This document shows, in pieces, positions 44,532 through 56,151 of a stretch of DNA of 64,000 bases. Source of the stretch: Maea johnstoni (taxonomy: Eukaryota; Annelida; Polychaeta; Spionida; Magelonidae); NCBI GenBank assembly GCA_963942565.1, contig OZ012697.1:23814970-23878969 (forward strand). Direction: 5' to 3'. Each line of letters opens with the position of its first letter. Position 1 is the first letter of the stretch. A program made the position numbers and the translations under genes. Under the pieces are notes generated by a model that did not search any database, had not been told where the DNA came from, and worked only from the letters and a program-made list of their open reading frames with translations.

Positions 44532-45058
44532 TCTCCAAACAATAGAAGATGCCTTGAGGATGAACAAGATTTATCTTTGTCAGCAAAAAGGCCCAAAGCT
44601 AGCATGGGGCACTGGGCGGCATAGTCTTAGCCATCAGGGCGTCTGTGCATCATTTGGACACCCACACCCTCCAAAATAACCTCTCTGGACACCCTAAATA
44701 TTTTTGTGAGGAATTTTTTAAAATGTCAATTTCAAGCATATAAGTGAATTTCAATTTATTAACCTCAATATAATTCCCATAAAACTGTACAATGATATTA
44801 TGCCTTATTTCAATAAGTAAATATATGTTTAAGTAGTGTTGAGTATAAGTAGGAGTATAATGTCATTGTGTTCTCACTTGAAATTAGGACCCCCCTAAAA
44901 TTTTACTAAAAATGCCTATAATGGACAACCAGTTTCTAAATCCTGGCTAAGACCCTGCCCTCATATTGTTATCTCTAAACAATAGAAGATGCCTTGAGGA
45001 TGAATGAGATTTATCCTCATCAGCGAAAAAGCCCGGAGCTAGCACGGGGCACTGGGCG
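44532..45058. repeat. ~90-bp direct repeat bracketing a MITE
   Basis: 44532-44619 and about 44968-45058 are diverged direct copies sharing aaacaatagaagatgcc, ttgaggatgaa, ggggcactgggcgg. The hAT MITE at 44620-44957 lies between them. Confidence 0.8.
44620..44957 (+). mobile_element. hAT MITE, cttagccag family
   Basis: Ends catagtcttagccat and ctggctaagaccctg, same body as 58924-59240. No perfect 8-bp duplication remains. Confidence 0.75.
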
Positions 45059-45223
45059 GGCAATGGCGATCCCCTGAAGGCTGGCGATGGCGTAACTTAC
45101 GAGCAAACGTTTTAATAATGAAATGCTACATTGTTCATCGGCCTAGTTCAAAGAGGTTGACGTCCGGCCTGCATGTAATTCTGCACACAGAATTACTTCC
45201 TAAGGAGTGGAAACTGTGCCAGT

Positions 45224-45493
45224 CAGGTTCTTAGCCTGGATTCAGAAACTGGGTGCCCAAAATTGCCAATTGTGATATTTTCAAGGGAGACCACAATATA
45301 TTACTCAGATTACTAGTGAGACTACAACAATGAGTATGTATTTACTTGAAATAGGGCATAATATTTTTATACAATGTCATGGAAATTATATTGAGGTGAA
45401 AAAATTCCTCTTAAAGTTTTTGGGTGTCTTGAGGGGTGATTTTTGAGATAGTGGTTGTTCAAATGATGCCCAGACACCCTGCTGGCTAAGGAC
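45224..45493 (-). mobile_element. hAT MITE, cttagccag family, reversed
   Basis: Runs from caggttcttagcctgg to ctgctggctaagga, reversed relative to 58924-59240. It is bracketed by diverged ~55-bp direct repeats (45165-45222 and 45507-45564, sharing gcacacagaatt and gtgccagtc). Confidence 0.75.
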
Positions 45494-45931
45494 TAAATGC
45501 ACTCAGCCTCTGTGTAATTCCGCACACAGAATTGTTTCCTAAGGAACAGCGACGGTGCCAGTCCATTTTCAGGCAATATCCCCATGTTGCGGGCAATATT
45601 AGAAAATGTCGGTGCCTTAGTTAATACAGCAGAGATTGGGCCTTTTATCTATAATATTACCCCCTAGGGGTATCTAGTCGGGGTCGGCTGTGCGTATTGC
45701 ATATTTCTATCGCAAGTGTAACGAGCTAGAAGGCCACTTGCACTTATTTGACTAGGGACTAATGCTCTCCCGAAACCAAATATTAAATCAGGTTTATTAA
45801 AAGAGTGGTAAAAGGCAGTGAACGGGGAGCAAATATCAATTAAATATTGCCACGAGGCGGCGGCATCGTTGGCAAACATGTCTCTCTCAGACTCTCAATG
45901 TCTGAGGTAGCTTTTCTTTCATCTTTAGGAT
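45494..45931. other. Non-coding
   Basis: No supported gene. A 71-codon minus-strand frame (45664-45879) shows no splice or domain evidence. Confidence 0.35.
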
Positions 45932-46200
45932 TGCCCTGATGGCTGTGTGGTCTTAGGTGTTGCCATTCAGACTGCTAGCTGTCTCCCGCCACTGAGGGCC
46001 TGCCCTGATAGCCGTGTGGTCTAAGGTGCTGCCACTGACTGCTAGCTGTCTCTCACCACTGTCTGGGTTGGAATCCCAGGTGGGGCATGTCAGAAAGTTG
46101 CCAGTAACTTGGGGTTAGGTGGTGGGTTTTGCAAGGTTCTCCGGTCTCCTGGATACCAGTTACAATGGGCTAGTCATGCCTTAGCTGTAAGTGAATCATA
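45932..46200 (+). mobile_element. tRNA-Ser-like SINE with duplicated head
   Basis: Two tRNA-like heads in tandem start at 45932 and 46001 (69 bp apart), each with an A-box-like tagccgtgtggtctaagg and a Ser(GCU)-like gactgctagct. A B box (ggttggaatcc) follows the second only, then the body with gtaacttggggttaggtgg and ccagttacaa. Confidence 0.7.
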
Positions 46201-46375
46201 TAGAATGACAATGTCATGGATTTCATATTAGGCTGATAAAATCTAATTATAAGTTTGAAATTGACATTTCAAGAAATTACTTACAAGAAACATTTGGATT
46301 TCTTGAGGGGTGATTTTTGAGGGTTTTGATGTCCAAATAACACCTAGGCGCCCTGCTGGCTAAGATTATGCAAGG
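46201..46375 (-). mobile_element. Partial hAT MITE, cttagccag family
   Basis: 3' part only, ending ccctgctggctaagat. Its start joins the SINE tail. Confidence 0.5.
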
Positions 46376-47126
46376 AAAACTCCTCAGGTGGAAAACGCTA
46401 TATATGTGCCACATGTATGTAAACAAAGACTACCTGTCAGGAATGGCTTTCAAGTTTATTTTTCGAAGGTCTTGTTGAACAAATTTTATGTGAAGAACAC
46501 CAATGCATATACATTTAAAGCGACACTCATCTATTTGTTATAAGTAAACAGTTAAAGCTCTAATGATTTCAAAATATTAGCTTTACATTTGTAGGAGGGT
46601 TATCAAGACAGCTTATAATGAGGTATTTTGTCACCTAGAGTGAGAAATCTTCAAGTAAATGAAACGGGTAAAAGCGCTATTGTTGCTGAAATGGTGATGC
46701 TTTTTTAACCCATTAGTGCTCGCAGCGTCCAAAAACGGCCTGACAGTTTTGATGAAATCTTACAAGAAAAAGCAACATTGTAAGTCTTCAAGCAAGTATT
46801 TATAAGTGGTATAGTTGCACCCTTGTGAGTCAAAATAGTAATTTTCCTCACAAATGTTTGATGCCAAATTTTAAAGGGTACTATTAATTATTGGCCAAAA
46901 TCCAGTGCTCACCAGGTTGTTTATGTTTGAAATATAGTCATTTGACACATCAAAATGAACCTTGAATCTAGCACAATATTCTGACAGCCAGTTGTCTTAT
47001 TTTTGAACTAAGTAGGTGGACTTTTGGATAGGCAAACCAGGCTCCTCTTTTGATGAATTTAATTATCTCGCATGCATATATGCGGGCATGGCTCTCTAGG
47101 TATCGTTACCACAAACGATTTTATGC
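46376..47126. other. Non-coding with ttaacccatta remnant
   Basis: From 46706 a start of the ttaacccatta MITE family (ttaacccattagtgctcgca) runs into unique AT-rich sequence. No gene seen. Confidence 0.4.
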
Positions 47127-47143
47127 GTTTGTGGCATCAGAAG

Positions 47144-47456
47144 CATAGTCTTAGCCAGCATGGTGTCTGGGCGTCATTTGGACACCCAAACCCTCAAAAA
47201 TCACCCTTCAGGACACTCAGAAATTTTTATGAAAAATTTCTTATAAGTGTTGATTTCTAGCATATAATTAATCTTTTTACATAGATATAATTCCCATAAC
47301 ATTGTATAAGGATATTATGCCTTATTTTAATAAGTAAATGTAGATTTGTGGTTGAAATTTGATTATACTGTGGTCGCCCTTGAAAAAGAGAACGCCCTAA
47401 AATTTTACAATTGCTAATTTTGGGCACCCAGTTTCTAAATCCTGGCTAAGACCCTG
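47144..47456 (+). mobile_element. hAT MITE with 17-bp flanking duplication
   Basis: Ends catagtcttagccagc and ctggctaagaccctg. A perfect 17-bp direct repeat, gtttgtggcatcagaag, flanks it at 47127-47143 and 47457-47473, instead of the usual 8 bp. Confidence 0.85.
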
Positions 47457-47543
47457 GTTTGTGGCATCAGAAGGGTTAACCTGTATTCACCCTGGTTCAA
47501 GGATGGAGGTTTTTTTGAAAGGAAATATCCAGGCATCAATGGG

Positions 47544-47755
47544 TTATCCCTTCCAATGCTGAGGCTGCTTTCATCCAAAGCACAAGGACGCAAAGATTTT
47601 TGAAAATAGTCTAAACCCTGACATGTTGGTATTCATTTGATAGCTCTCGCTGAGTACTTTTAGATGAGTACCCATTTGCCAGGGTTTCAGTCATTTTCCA
47701 GATTTTTGCATAATTTTGTATTTGTCAAACTAGTTAGCAGCAGCATAAGGGTTAA
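47544..47755 (-). mobile_element. ttaaccctt MITE family, reversed copy
   Basis: Ends ttatcccttccaatgctgag and agcagcataagggttaa. Same family as 51495-51713. Confidence 0.7.
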
Positions 47756-48120
47756 TGCACATATCTCTCATCTAATTGCTCCGCTGGGAAATTCACGCTC
47801 TGTGCAACGCTGCATTAGATACCGGTTTATTTTAAATTCTTTCCCTAATCAGATGTAAAAGATACCAGTTTTCCATAATAGACAATTTTCCTGTTTGCAT
47901 GTTGTGGCTGAACTCAAAAGCACCCCTTGGGATCGAATTTCAGGTTAGAATATCTTAGCAAGATTCCTGTCCCGCGGGAGTATCTAGTGGTATGAAAGAA
48001 GAGTACCTTTTCTACTCACGGTAAATTTCACTTGCCACAGGCAAAATACAATGGTGGTCTCGGTATCAATTTCACATTCCTATGTAGGAAATAGAGCAGG
48101 GATCAATTGGGGGTAGACTT
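47756..48120. other. Non-coding
   Basis: No gene or clear repeat seen. Confidence 0.35.
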
Positions 48121-48940
48121 GCATAGACTTAGTTAACAGGATTTGGAAAGGGGGTGTCCAAAATGGGGTATCATAAATTTTGGGGGCATCCAATACTGTA
48201 GAACACGAAATTTCCGCGTGTGTTTATATATAGCGTACTTAGCGTCTGGTGCCGCTTCGCTATATATAAAAACGCTGTACTTTTGTCTTTCTTTTTAGCC
48301 AGTGGTGGCGCTGACGTCAATGAGACGGTCCCCTTTGAAGCAAGAATTGGAGGTTTCTTGTGCAGCCGTTATTTTCGTTTTAGTGGTGGCCGCTAGATAG
48401 CGCCACTAGTAAATCTAATCATTGTGATCTGTTTTGATTGTTTATTTTCCGAAGATTACACTTAATACAACCTGATATGGTCCCTTTGTTGTGCCACCAT
48501 GGATAGGGTTCATAGCCCCATTTCCTTTGTTTAACTCTTTGTTTATAAATACGAGCGCCCCCTTTTGAGAGAATGCTCAATCAAACTGGAAGCATTCTCT
48601 GCTCAAATTAGTTTGTCTTTTTTGCGACAGATGGCGCTGTCAGCGGCTGCGGCTACAGTAGAGATACGCTAATATAAAGATACGCTATGACGCAAATCTC
48701 CCAAATTCGCTATACTTGGGACACGCGTGAATTTCGTGTTCTACAGTATTCTAAGAGAGACCCTTATATATCTTCAATTTACAACCATAAGGATACATTT
48801 TCTCGTTAAGGAGGTAAAAAATACCTTTAGGTAAAGTTCTAGCACCCACATTGAACTGAAAATTTCAAAATCCTAATATAGGCTTTTTCAGGGTTCGGGT
48901 GTCCAAATGACACCCAGACGCCCTGCTTGCTAAGCCACTG
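48121..48940 (-). mobile_element. hAT MITE, cttagccag family, split by another element
   Basis: Left part (cttagttaacaggatttg... ggcatccaa) ends at 48193 and right part (ttctaagagagacccttat... ccctgcttgctaag) resumes at 48749. The element at 48194-48748 is inserted between them. Confidence 0.7.
48194..48748. mobile_element. TA-flanked palindromic MITE nested in the hAT MITE
   Basis: 555 bp. Inverted ends tactgtagaacacgaaattt and aatttcgtgttctacagta; further inverted parts are gcgtgtgttt/acacgcg and tatatatagcg/cgctata. TA on both sides. No ORF. Confidence 0.85.
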
Positions 48941-49018
48941 CTTGCTAGGCCTCCGATTGGTGGAAAAGAAAATCAAGCAAGAGCCACTTTAGAAATAGAT
49001 GTTGAGAGCTAAGGGTTT

Positions 49019-49239
49019 GAAAGGCCTAAAATGTTATTTATTTCCTGTAACCCTACCTTTAACCCTACCCTAAGAAGTTTTTACTCAAGGAAACCTATAC
49101 CCTTAAGTTTTTTCAGCCCTCTTTTTCATCAACATAAAAGATCCATGAAACACATGTAGTTTTTGACAAAAAAAAATATCGAAAATATATTTTTAAAATA
49201 CCTACCCGTTACAGGAAACACAATTATTTTTTAGGCTAA
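49019..49239. mobile_element. MITE, ggcctaaaaaa family
   Basis: Starts aggcctaaaatgttatttatttcctgtaa and ends gttacaggaaacacaattattttttaggct. Confidence 0.65.
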
Positions 49240-49714
49240 ATAGAGCAGGGATCATCCTGTTGATATGCCATGCTCTGATTGGTGGAAATGAAAATATGTC
49301 AAGGGCCAGTAGAAAGATGTTGAGATACAAGGGTCAAAGTTGTAGGGTTTCTAAGGGAGCTCCACTTTCTCTGTTTGGGACTGAATATTGCCCCAGGTGT
49401 GAATTGACCTCTCGCTCTCTGTGTGGAAAACTTCCACCTTCAGTTTGTAACATGCACTCAGCCTAAACCGTAAACAACATACTGACAAGTGTCATCAATT
49501 TTGAATTTCCTGTCTAGATTTTAAAATACAAATTCAAGATGACTTTGGAATGCAAAAAAGATATGGTTATTTATTACCCAAATTGGTTACTATTTAATTA
49601 CCCAAAAAAGTCATTATTACAAAATGTATAGAAATGTTTGCCTGTCAGAAAAGGAGTTTTTCAGGGGACTGTCTTTCCAAAAGACAGGCTGGACGGGTCA
49701 TGGCAAAGTCCTGG
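49240..49714. other. Non-coding
   Basis: Contains a 67-codon plus-strand ORF (49260-49466) without splice or domain support. Confidence 0.35.
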
Positions 49715-49912
49715 TTAACTCTTATGCTGCTGGTGGCTAATTTGGTCAATACAAAATGATGCAAACAAGATAAAAATGACTGAAATCCTGGCATATGGGT
49801 ACTCATCGAGAGCTTTCCAATGAATACGAACATGACAGAGTTTAGATGGTTTGAAAAAATCTTTGCGTCCTTGTGCTTTGGACGAAGGTAGCTACAGCAT
49901 TGAAAGGGTTAA
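49715..49912 (+). mobile_element. ttaaccctt MITE family
   Basis: 198 bp from ttaactcttatgctgctgg to gcattgaaagggttaa, TTAA at both ends. Confidence 0.75.
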
Positions 49913-50160
49913 TGAAGACTATGCTCCCATCTAAAGGCATGTTTTTATGGGTATTGGGCATGACATATCCATAGCTGCATTGCTTACCCAGGTGCTGTTT
50001 GGGCAGAGCCTTGTTATAGAAATACCTCAGGAGAAGACGCCTAAGTACATGCTCTTAACCAGCCTCCCTTCTAAAGACAGTGCTTTATGGGTACGGGGCA
50101 TGACATTACCTAGGGGCACTGCCCCAGGTGGCTCAGGTGGGACTGGGCTTCAGAAATACC
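49913..50160. repeat. Diverged ~140-bp direct repeat
   Basis: Two units share tgctcccatctaaaggcatg / accagcctcccttctaaaga, tttatgggtac/attggggcatgaca, and cttcagaaatacct / gttatagaaatacct. Confidence 0.5.
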
Positions 50161-50635
50161 TAAGGCCACTCCAATTTAATTACTTGTCTTACGAGCTTTT
50201 TTTGGAAAAAAAATCCTGTCAGACTCCAAAAAAAAAGAAAAAAAAAGTCACCTTTGGTGTCTTACGGACGAAAGTGGTTTTGAACTTTTCTGTCAGACTC
50301 CAAAAAAAAAAAAGAAAAAAGTGCAAGTTTTAAGAATATTCTTTCTAAGGGTGATTCAATCAACTACAGGAAGCTATCATTGCTGTAGTAGAGCCTCAGA
50401 CTTGAGGAGGTATACCTCCCACCCTTCAGGTTACAGGGATTATATGATTGATTGATTTTATTTAGTTGAGAATAGGCTGGTAGAAACATATCGCTACCAA
50501 TCCTTGTCGACAGACTCTAAAAAAAATTTAAAAAATAAAAAAAGTCACATTTTTCAACTTTTTTTTTTATTCCAAAATGGCTCATTTCCTACCTCCTGAG
50601 CTCGTAAGACAAGTAAATAAATTGGAGTGGCCTAA
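50161..50635. mobile_element. MITE, ggccactccaattta family, copy 2
   Basis: Starts taaggccactccaattta and ends taaattggagtggccta. Same layout as 10595-11030, including the repeated tgtcagactcc(a)n tracts, one of which is duplicated here. Confidence 0.8.
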
Positions 50636-50639
50636 GTTA

Positions 50640-50767
50640 GTAGTTAAATGGCATAATCCTTCCAATGCTAAGGCTACTTTCATCCAAAGCACAAGGACGC
50701 AAATATTTTTGAAAACCATCTAAACCCTGTCTTGTTGGTATTCATTGGATAGCTCTCGAGTCCAAAG
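50640..50767 (-). mobile_element. ttaaccctt MITE, cut by the next element
   Basis: Runs from ccttccaatgctaaggctac to attggatagctctcgag and stops at the hAT MITE insertion, so the hAT MITE is younger. Confidence 0.55.
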
Positions 50768-51081
50768 CAGTGTCTTAGCCAGGATTTAGAAACTGGGTGC
50801 CTAAAATTGGCAGTTGTAAAATTTTTGGGCGTCCAAATTTCTAAGGGGGATCACAATATACTCATATTTCAACCATAAACATGTATAAATTCATCAAAAT
50901 AAGGCATGATATCATTAAACAATGTCATGGGAATTAAAAGGAGATGAAAAAAATCAATTATAAGCTTCAGATTGGGATTTTTAGAAATTCCACACAAAAA
51001 TATTTGGGTGTCCTGAGGGGCTCTTTTTAAGGGTTTGGGTGTCCAAAAAGGCACCCAAACACCCTGCTGGCTAAGACCGTG
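50768..51081 (-). mobile_element. hAT MITE, cttagccag family, with 8-bp duplication
   Basis: 314 bp flanked by gtccaaag at 50760-50767 and 51082-51089. Ends cagtgtcttagccagg and ctggctaagaccgtg. The ORF on its minus strand is a by-product. Confidence 0.9.
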
Positions 51082-51089
51082 GTCCAAAG

Positions 51090-51494
51090 ATATACTGGTT
51101 TCCAACACAGCACCTTTAAGTATCTCATAAAGATGCAATTGGATTACTTGGAAAAAAACTAGAATTTGAAGTTTTCCCAGGCTTAGCTCAGTTACAAAAA
51201 AAACAGCCATTTCAATGGCTCTTCTACCAAGATTACAGTTTATATGACAATAAGCAATAAAGCTTGCCTGTATTTATGGACTTGCTGAGAGATGGCTTCA
51301 AGAAAGCCTTTTTATGGTACAACGGCCATTTCATAATCTTGAGTTACACATAGCTTGACGTGTATTTATGGACTTACTAAAGGAAGGATGCAAGAGAAAA
51401 AACCTCTTTAGGGTAATGTTGGTTTCATAAGAGTTACACAAGGCAAGATTGCATTAAGGGGAGGGCCTTTCAGACTGGTAAAATATTGACCCTT
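51090..51494. other. Non-coding
   Basis: Two loosely similar segments (around gcttgcctgtatttatggactt and gcttgacgtgtatttatggactt) lie about 110 bp apart. No gene. Confidence 0.4.
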
Positions 51495-51713
51495 TTAACC
51501 CTTGTGCAGCTGCTGGCTAATTTGGCTATTACAAAATGATGCAAAAAAGCTAAGAAAAATGACTGGAACCCTGGCACATGGGTACGCATCTGAGAGTACT
51601 CAGCGAGAGCTATCCAATGAATACCAACATGACAGAGTTTAAATGGTTTTCAAAAATCTTTGCATCCTTTTGCATTGGACGCAGGTAGCTTTAAATAGCA
51701 TTGGAAGGGTTAA
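51495..51713 (+). mobile_element. ttaaccctt MITE family, best copy
   Basis: 219 bp bounded by TTAA: ttaacccttgtgcagctgct at the left and gcattggaagggttaa at the right. TTAA target with CCCT start is piggyBac-like (inferred). Confidence 0.8.
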
Positions 51714-51869
51714 CTCAGCCAGAGTTGGGGAAATCTTGAAAAAAAAATGAATTCAATGTTTTCTGACCATAAAGACCATCCAATCAGCAATTTTCTAAAC
51801 ATTGCTTCTTTTGAAGTCAGACCTTACTCTCTAGTGTGTTCTGGGTACAAGTGGGTTAACCCATTTATG

Positions 51870-52377
51870 CCTGGATATCTTGACAAGTATTGTCTGGGTC
51901 CATGAAACTTTAAAGAATGAATTAGGTATCAAGAATAATATCAGAACAAAATATTTGAAGGAGAATTTTTTGTAAGGTTTTGATCAACATTTGTCCTTCA
52001 GATATTTTCCCAATGATGCACTGGTCAAAAAGATATCGGTAAAATAATCAGGATGTTAGTTGAATTAGGAATCACAAATAATTTCACAAAATATTTGAAA
52101 TAGGTTTTAATCAATATTTCGCCTTCAAATATTTCCCCAAAAATGCACTGGTCAGGAAGATATCGGTAAAATAGTCAGGACTATTTTCTGCACTACGGGC
52201 ATGAAAAGGTTAAAGGTGAATCAAGAATAATTTCATAAAATATTTGATGGAGAATCATTTGTGAGGTTTTGATCAACATTTCTCCTTCAAACATTTACGA
52301 AAAATACACTGGTCAGGAAGATATCGGTAAAATAGTCAGGACTATTTTCTGCATTGTGGGCATGAAAAGGTTAAAGG
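51870..52377. repeat. Three diverged ~130-160-bp tandem units
   Basis: Each holds aatttcataaaatatttga, gttttgatcaacatttctcc, aagatatcggtaaaata and (last two) gggcatgaaaaggttaaagg. Confidence 0.75.
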
Positions 52378-53064
52378 TTACCGAGTTCTCTCCTCTGATT
52401 GGTTGTGAGCATGATTTCCCCTGGGTGGTCCACTTCTCCTCAGATCTCCCCAGATCCCAGGGATGCTGCACTTGCTCTCCCTCCCTGGGAAGCACTAATT
52501 GCTTTCTTCCGCCTCAATGGTGCACTGGGGCGTACACCAGGGAAGCCTCTGTGTACATATTCAACAGCTCCCGTGCTAATGATTTACAAATACTGAGGTT
52601 ACGTTTCGTTCCATTTTCTGCCATCCTTGTTTCAGTGAGCAGAGATAGTTTACAAGCCAATGGGCCATTATAACCTCAATCTCTCACTCATGATGAGCCA
52701 TTATGTACACAATGATATGGCACCTTGATTTAATAGGGGCCTACTAATTGATTAATTAATATCAAAGTCTCAGAAAATGGTCAGCCACCTGGGAACCCTT
52801 ACAAATACTAATCTTGCTAAGTTGCTATATACATCTTGTGAAAAATTGTGTGAAAATTATATGCTTGATATTGACATTTTTAGAAATTTTTCAAACATTT
52901 TTCGGGGTGCCCTGAGAGGGACTTTGAGGTTTTGGGTGTCCAAATGACACCCAGACATCCTGCTGGCTAAGACTATGAATGCATGTATGATTTGGCACAA
53001 AAACACTGTGATTAGACAAAATATGAAAATGAGATTTTCTTGTCATTTCGGAATTCGTTATGTA
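52378..53064. other. Non-coding with a compositionally balanced island
   Basis: 52380-52680 is GC-richer than its surroundings and open in one plus frame, but shows no convincing splice sites or domain. A partial hAT MITE (reversed) lies at about 52860-52976. Confidence 0.35.
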
Positions 53065-53656
53065 CCGTAATTTGGCATGTATAAGACGCACTTTTTTACC
53101 CAAATTTTTACCCATAATACGGGGGTGCGTCTTATACACAGAGCTAGAAAACCAGGGTCTTTTACATCGAGTCCCCAGGCCACACGGAGATTGGAAAATT
53201 GATGACCCGCCATTACCGCACCCCATATCAGAATAAGCCTCTGGTATGTTTTCATTTCAATTGCGTTTCTAACATGTTAAGCATGTCTCAACTTCAGTGG
53301 TATCGGTAAAACATTAAAAGTTCTTTCTAGCCGTAGACGGACAACTTAGTGAATTGTTTGTGTTACCAGGCCTGTCCAGCCGGTTCTTTTTTAGGCACAC
53401 TAATTACAATACACGGCTTGAATGTCCGAGCCCCTATTGTCTTTAGAGCAGCATTATAAGTGACTTCAAATTACAATCAACTTAATGTTTTTCCGAATCC
53501 ACTCCTAGTTTGTTCGTTTTATACAAAATAGCTAGAGACCTGGGCCGAAAAGGGGGTGCGCACTATACACAGGGCTTACGTCTATACACCGTTTTAAAGG
53601 CCTGAACAAGGGGTGCGTCTTATATACGGGTGCGTCTTATACACACAAAATTACGG
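53065..53656. mobile_element. TA-target MITE, copy 2
   Basis: 592 bp, ends ccgtaatttgg and caaaattacgg, TA on both sides. Same subterminal ggtgcgtcttatacac repeats as 25-525. Confidence 0.85.
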
Positions 53657-54051
53657 TATCTGAAATATGCCCAGTGCTGCATAGAGGCCCCATATTGGGC
53701 CGAAGTGTAGCTCCGCAGCAATTGGCTACCATCACACTAATTGGCTGTCAGCAATCAAGAGCCATTTGAAAATAAATGATAAATCATACACCGACCTTTT
53801 AGCCCGCAAAGTATTTTCTTAATTAGGTCGAGTAGATTTTCGAAACATGTCTGTAATTTCTATTTGGAAGATTAGTCATTGGGAACTTTGTTAGAATTGA
53901 ATAACATGGAGCATTATTATTGCTGCAGAATAATGTTTTAGGCATAGTTTGAATCATTCATGGTCATGGAGTCATGGCCATAACAATCAGTTTCCATTCC
54001 CTATTATATACATACACACCCCTTTTATTGCTGAGTCAGTTATGTTGTATC
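53657..54051. other. Complex non-coding island
   Basis: Non-repetitive, with several AT-rich homeobox-like cores (cactaattggct, tcttaattagg). No exon seen. Possible regulatory DNA. Confidence 0.3.
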
Positions 54052-54345
54052 CAGGGTCTTAGCCAGGATTTAGAAACAATTGTAAAATTTTTGGGCGTCC
54101 CATTTTTCAAGGGAGACCTTTATTTACTCAGATTAAAACCATGAACATGCATTAACTTATTGAAATGAGGCATAATGTCCATATGTAATGCCATGGGAAT
54201 TATATTGGGGTGGAAAAAAATTAATTAAATGCTTGAAATTGACATTTCAAGATATTCCCTACAAAATTCTGTGGGTGTCCTGAAAGGTGATTTTTGAGGG
54301 TTTGGGTGTCCAAATACCGCCCAGATGCCCCGCTGGCTAAGACTA
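54052..54345 (-). mobile_element. hAT MITE, cttagccag family, reversed
   Basis: cagggtcttagccagg to ctggctaagacta; internally shortened near the left end. Confidence 0.7.
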
Positions 54346-54589
54346 TTTCAGTATTTTGTATACATGATTATAAGCCTCCAGTAATCTGTATACATGTATA
54401 AATGCCTTCTGTATGTATAAGCCTTTTGATGTGTAGTGATGCAAATTCTTTGTACAGTTAAGCTTATTTTCAGCTTAACCAATTATTACATGCATGTACC
54501 TGTTTATGCCTATATTCACTTCTGACTCTATATATAGATACTAAGAAGCTTTATTGGGCTATGCAAGGTAGAGGCATTTACTTATATCC

Positions 54590-55595
54590 TTAGCCAGGAT
54601 TAAGAAACTGGGTGCCCAAAATTGGCAAATCCTTGTAAAAGTTTTGTGCTTCTATTGGGTTAAGGGAGGACACAATATACTCAGATTTCAACCATAATTG
54701 TGTAGTCACTTAATGAAATAAGGCATGATACCCTTGTACAATTTCATGGGAATTATATTGAGGTGAATAAATTCAATTTGTACTGTGGAATGGGAAATTA
54801 ATCTGAGGTGCAAAATTAATCAAATTTCATTTGTGATTTTGGATTTTTCCGAGCTTTTTTATTCTGAAAAGCCAATATTGAAGGTTTATATTCTAATGAC
54901 AGGAATATAATACATCTGACTTTCATTATACAGGACTGACCCCACTCGGAAAAGTTCAGCAGAATAAACCACTCAGAATAATATCCTATGTTACAGTATA
55001 TGCTTGAATTTGACATTTAAAACAAATTCTCACAATTTTTTAATTTTTGAAATTTTTGTTTTTGGGGGGGGGGGGGGGGGGGGGCTGTACTGAAGGTTAG
55101 TATTTGAGGGTTTTGGTATCCAAATCATATATACCAGACAGGCGTTATTTGCTGCGTGGTAGGTGCGGTGGGATAGGAGCAGCAGAATGAAAATAGCACA
55201 CACCTGGTCTTGATCAATCAAAATCAACGCTTTGAGAAATTCCTTACAAAAAAATGTGTGTGTCCTGAAAAATGATTTTTGAGGGTGTAGTGGGTGGGAG
55301 GGGTGCTTGAAGGGTCATTTTTGAGGGTTTTGGTGTCCAAATCAGTGAATTTCAGTCTCCTCTCTGCCAGACTGCCGTTATATACCAGACGGGCGTTATT
55401 TGCTGCGTGGTAGGTGCGGTGGGATCGGTGGGATCGGAGCAGCAGAGGGAGAATAGCGCACACCTGGTCTTGATTGGAAAATCAATGAAACTCACTCTTA
55501 TCTTCCACCTGTTAGGTTACGGCTGCATTATTAACCCACTCTCGCCAGGAGATCGTATGAATCCCTGGGTCTTAGCCAGGGTTTTGAAAAAGCCT
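54590..55595 (-). mobile_element. Cluster of broken hAT MITE pieces
   Basis: Fragments at 54590-54815 and 55085-55345 carry 'cttagccaggat...actgggtg', 'tgagggttttggtgtccaaat' and similar family blocks. Two diverged ~75-bp copies of 'tataccagac(a/g)ggcgttatttgctgcgtgg' lie at about 55125 and 55380. Confidence 0.55.
55064..55084. repeat. Poly-G tract
   Basis: 21 consecutive G on the plus strand, a potential G-quadruplex former and a likely sequencing trouble spot. Confidence 0.95.
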
Positions 55596-55977
55596 CCCCA
55601 ACAGGGTCTAAGCCAGGAATAAGAAACTGGGTCCCCAAAATTGGCCAATGTAAAAATTTTGGGCATCCTAATATTTTTTAAGGGGGATAACAATATACTC
55701 AGATTTCAACCAAAAACATATGATTTTATCAAAAAAGGCATGATATCCTTACACATATTGTCATGGGAATTATATGGAGATGAAAAAATTCAATTATTTG
55801 CTTGGGATCGACATTTTAAGTAATTCCTCACAAAAAGATTTCAGTTTCCTGAGGGGTGCACTTTAAGGGTTTGGGTGTCCTGAGGGGTGCCCTTAAAGGG
55901 TTTGGGTGTCCTAATGGTGCCCTTTAAGGGTTTGGTTGTCCAAAAGATGACTAGACACCTGCTGGCTAAGACTATGC
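55596..55977 (-). mobile_element. hAT MITE, cttagccag family, with repeated segment
   Basis: cagggtctaagccagg to ctggctaagacta. The block gggtttgggtgtcc is present three times near the right end. Confidence 0.7.
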
Positions 55978-56151
55978 TGCCCAAAACACTGATCCCCAAA
56001 TTTACGCCCATCAAGAATTAGCTACTTATCTACTTCAATTCCTTATATCAACTACATTTTATAACTAGTGTGTCAAAATGGGCAATTTACACTACAGCCG
56101 TGTCCTAGAAGATATATTTTGGATATTTGAAGTTTGTGGGTTGAATGTATG

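Noticed and set aside
52269-52673. 134-residue plus-strand ORF
   Set aside because: Its first third lies in a tandem repeat, and the rest shows no domain or splice support.
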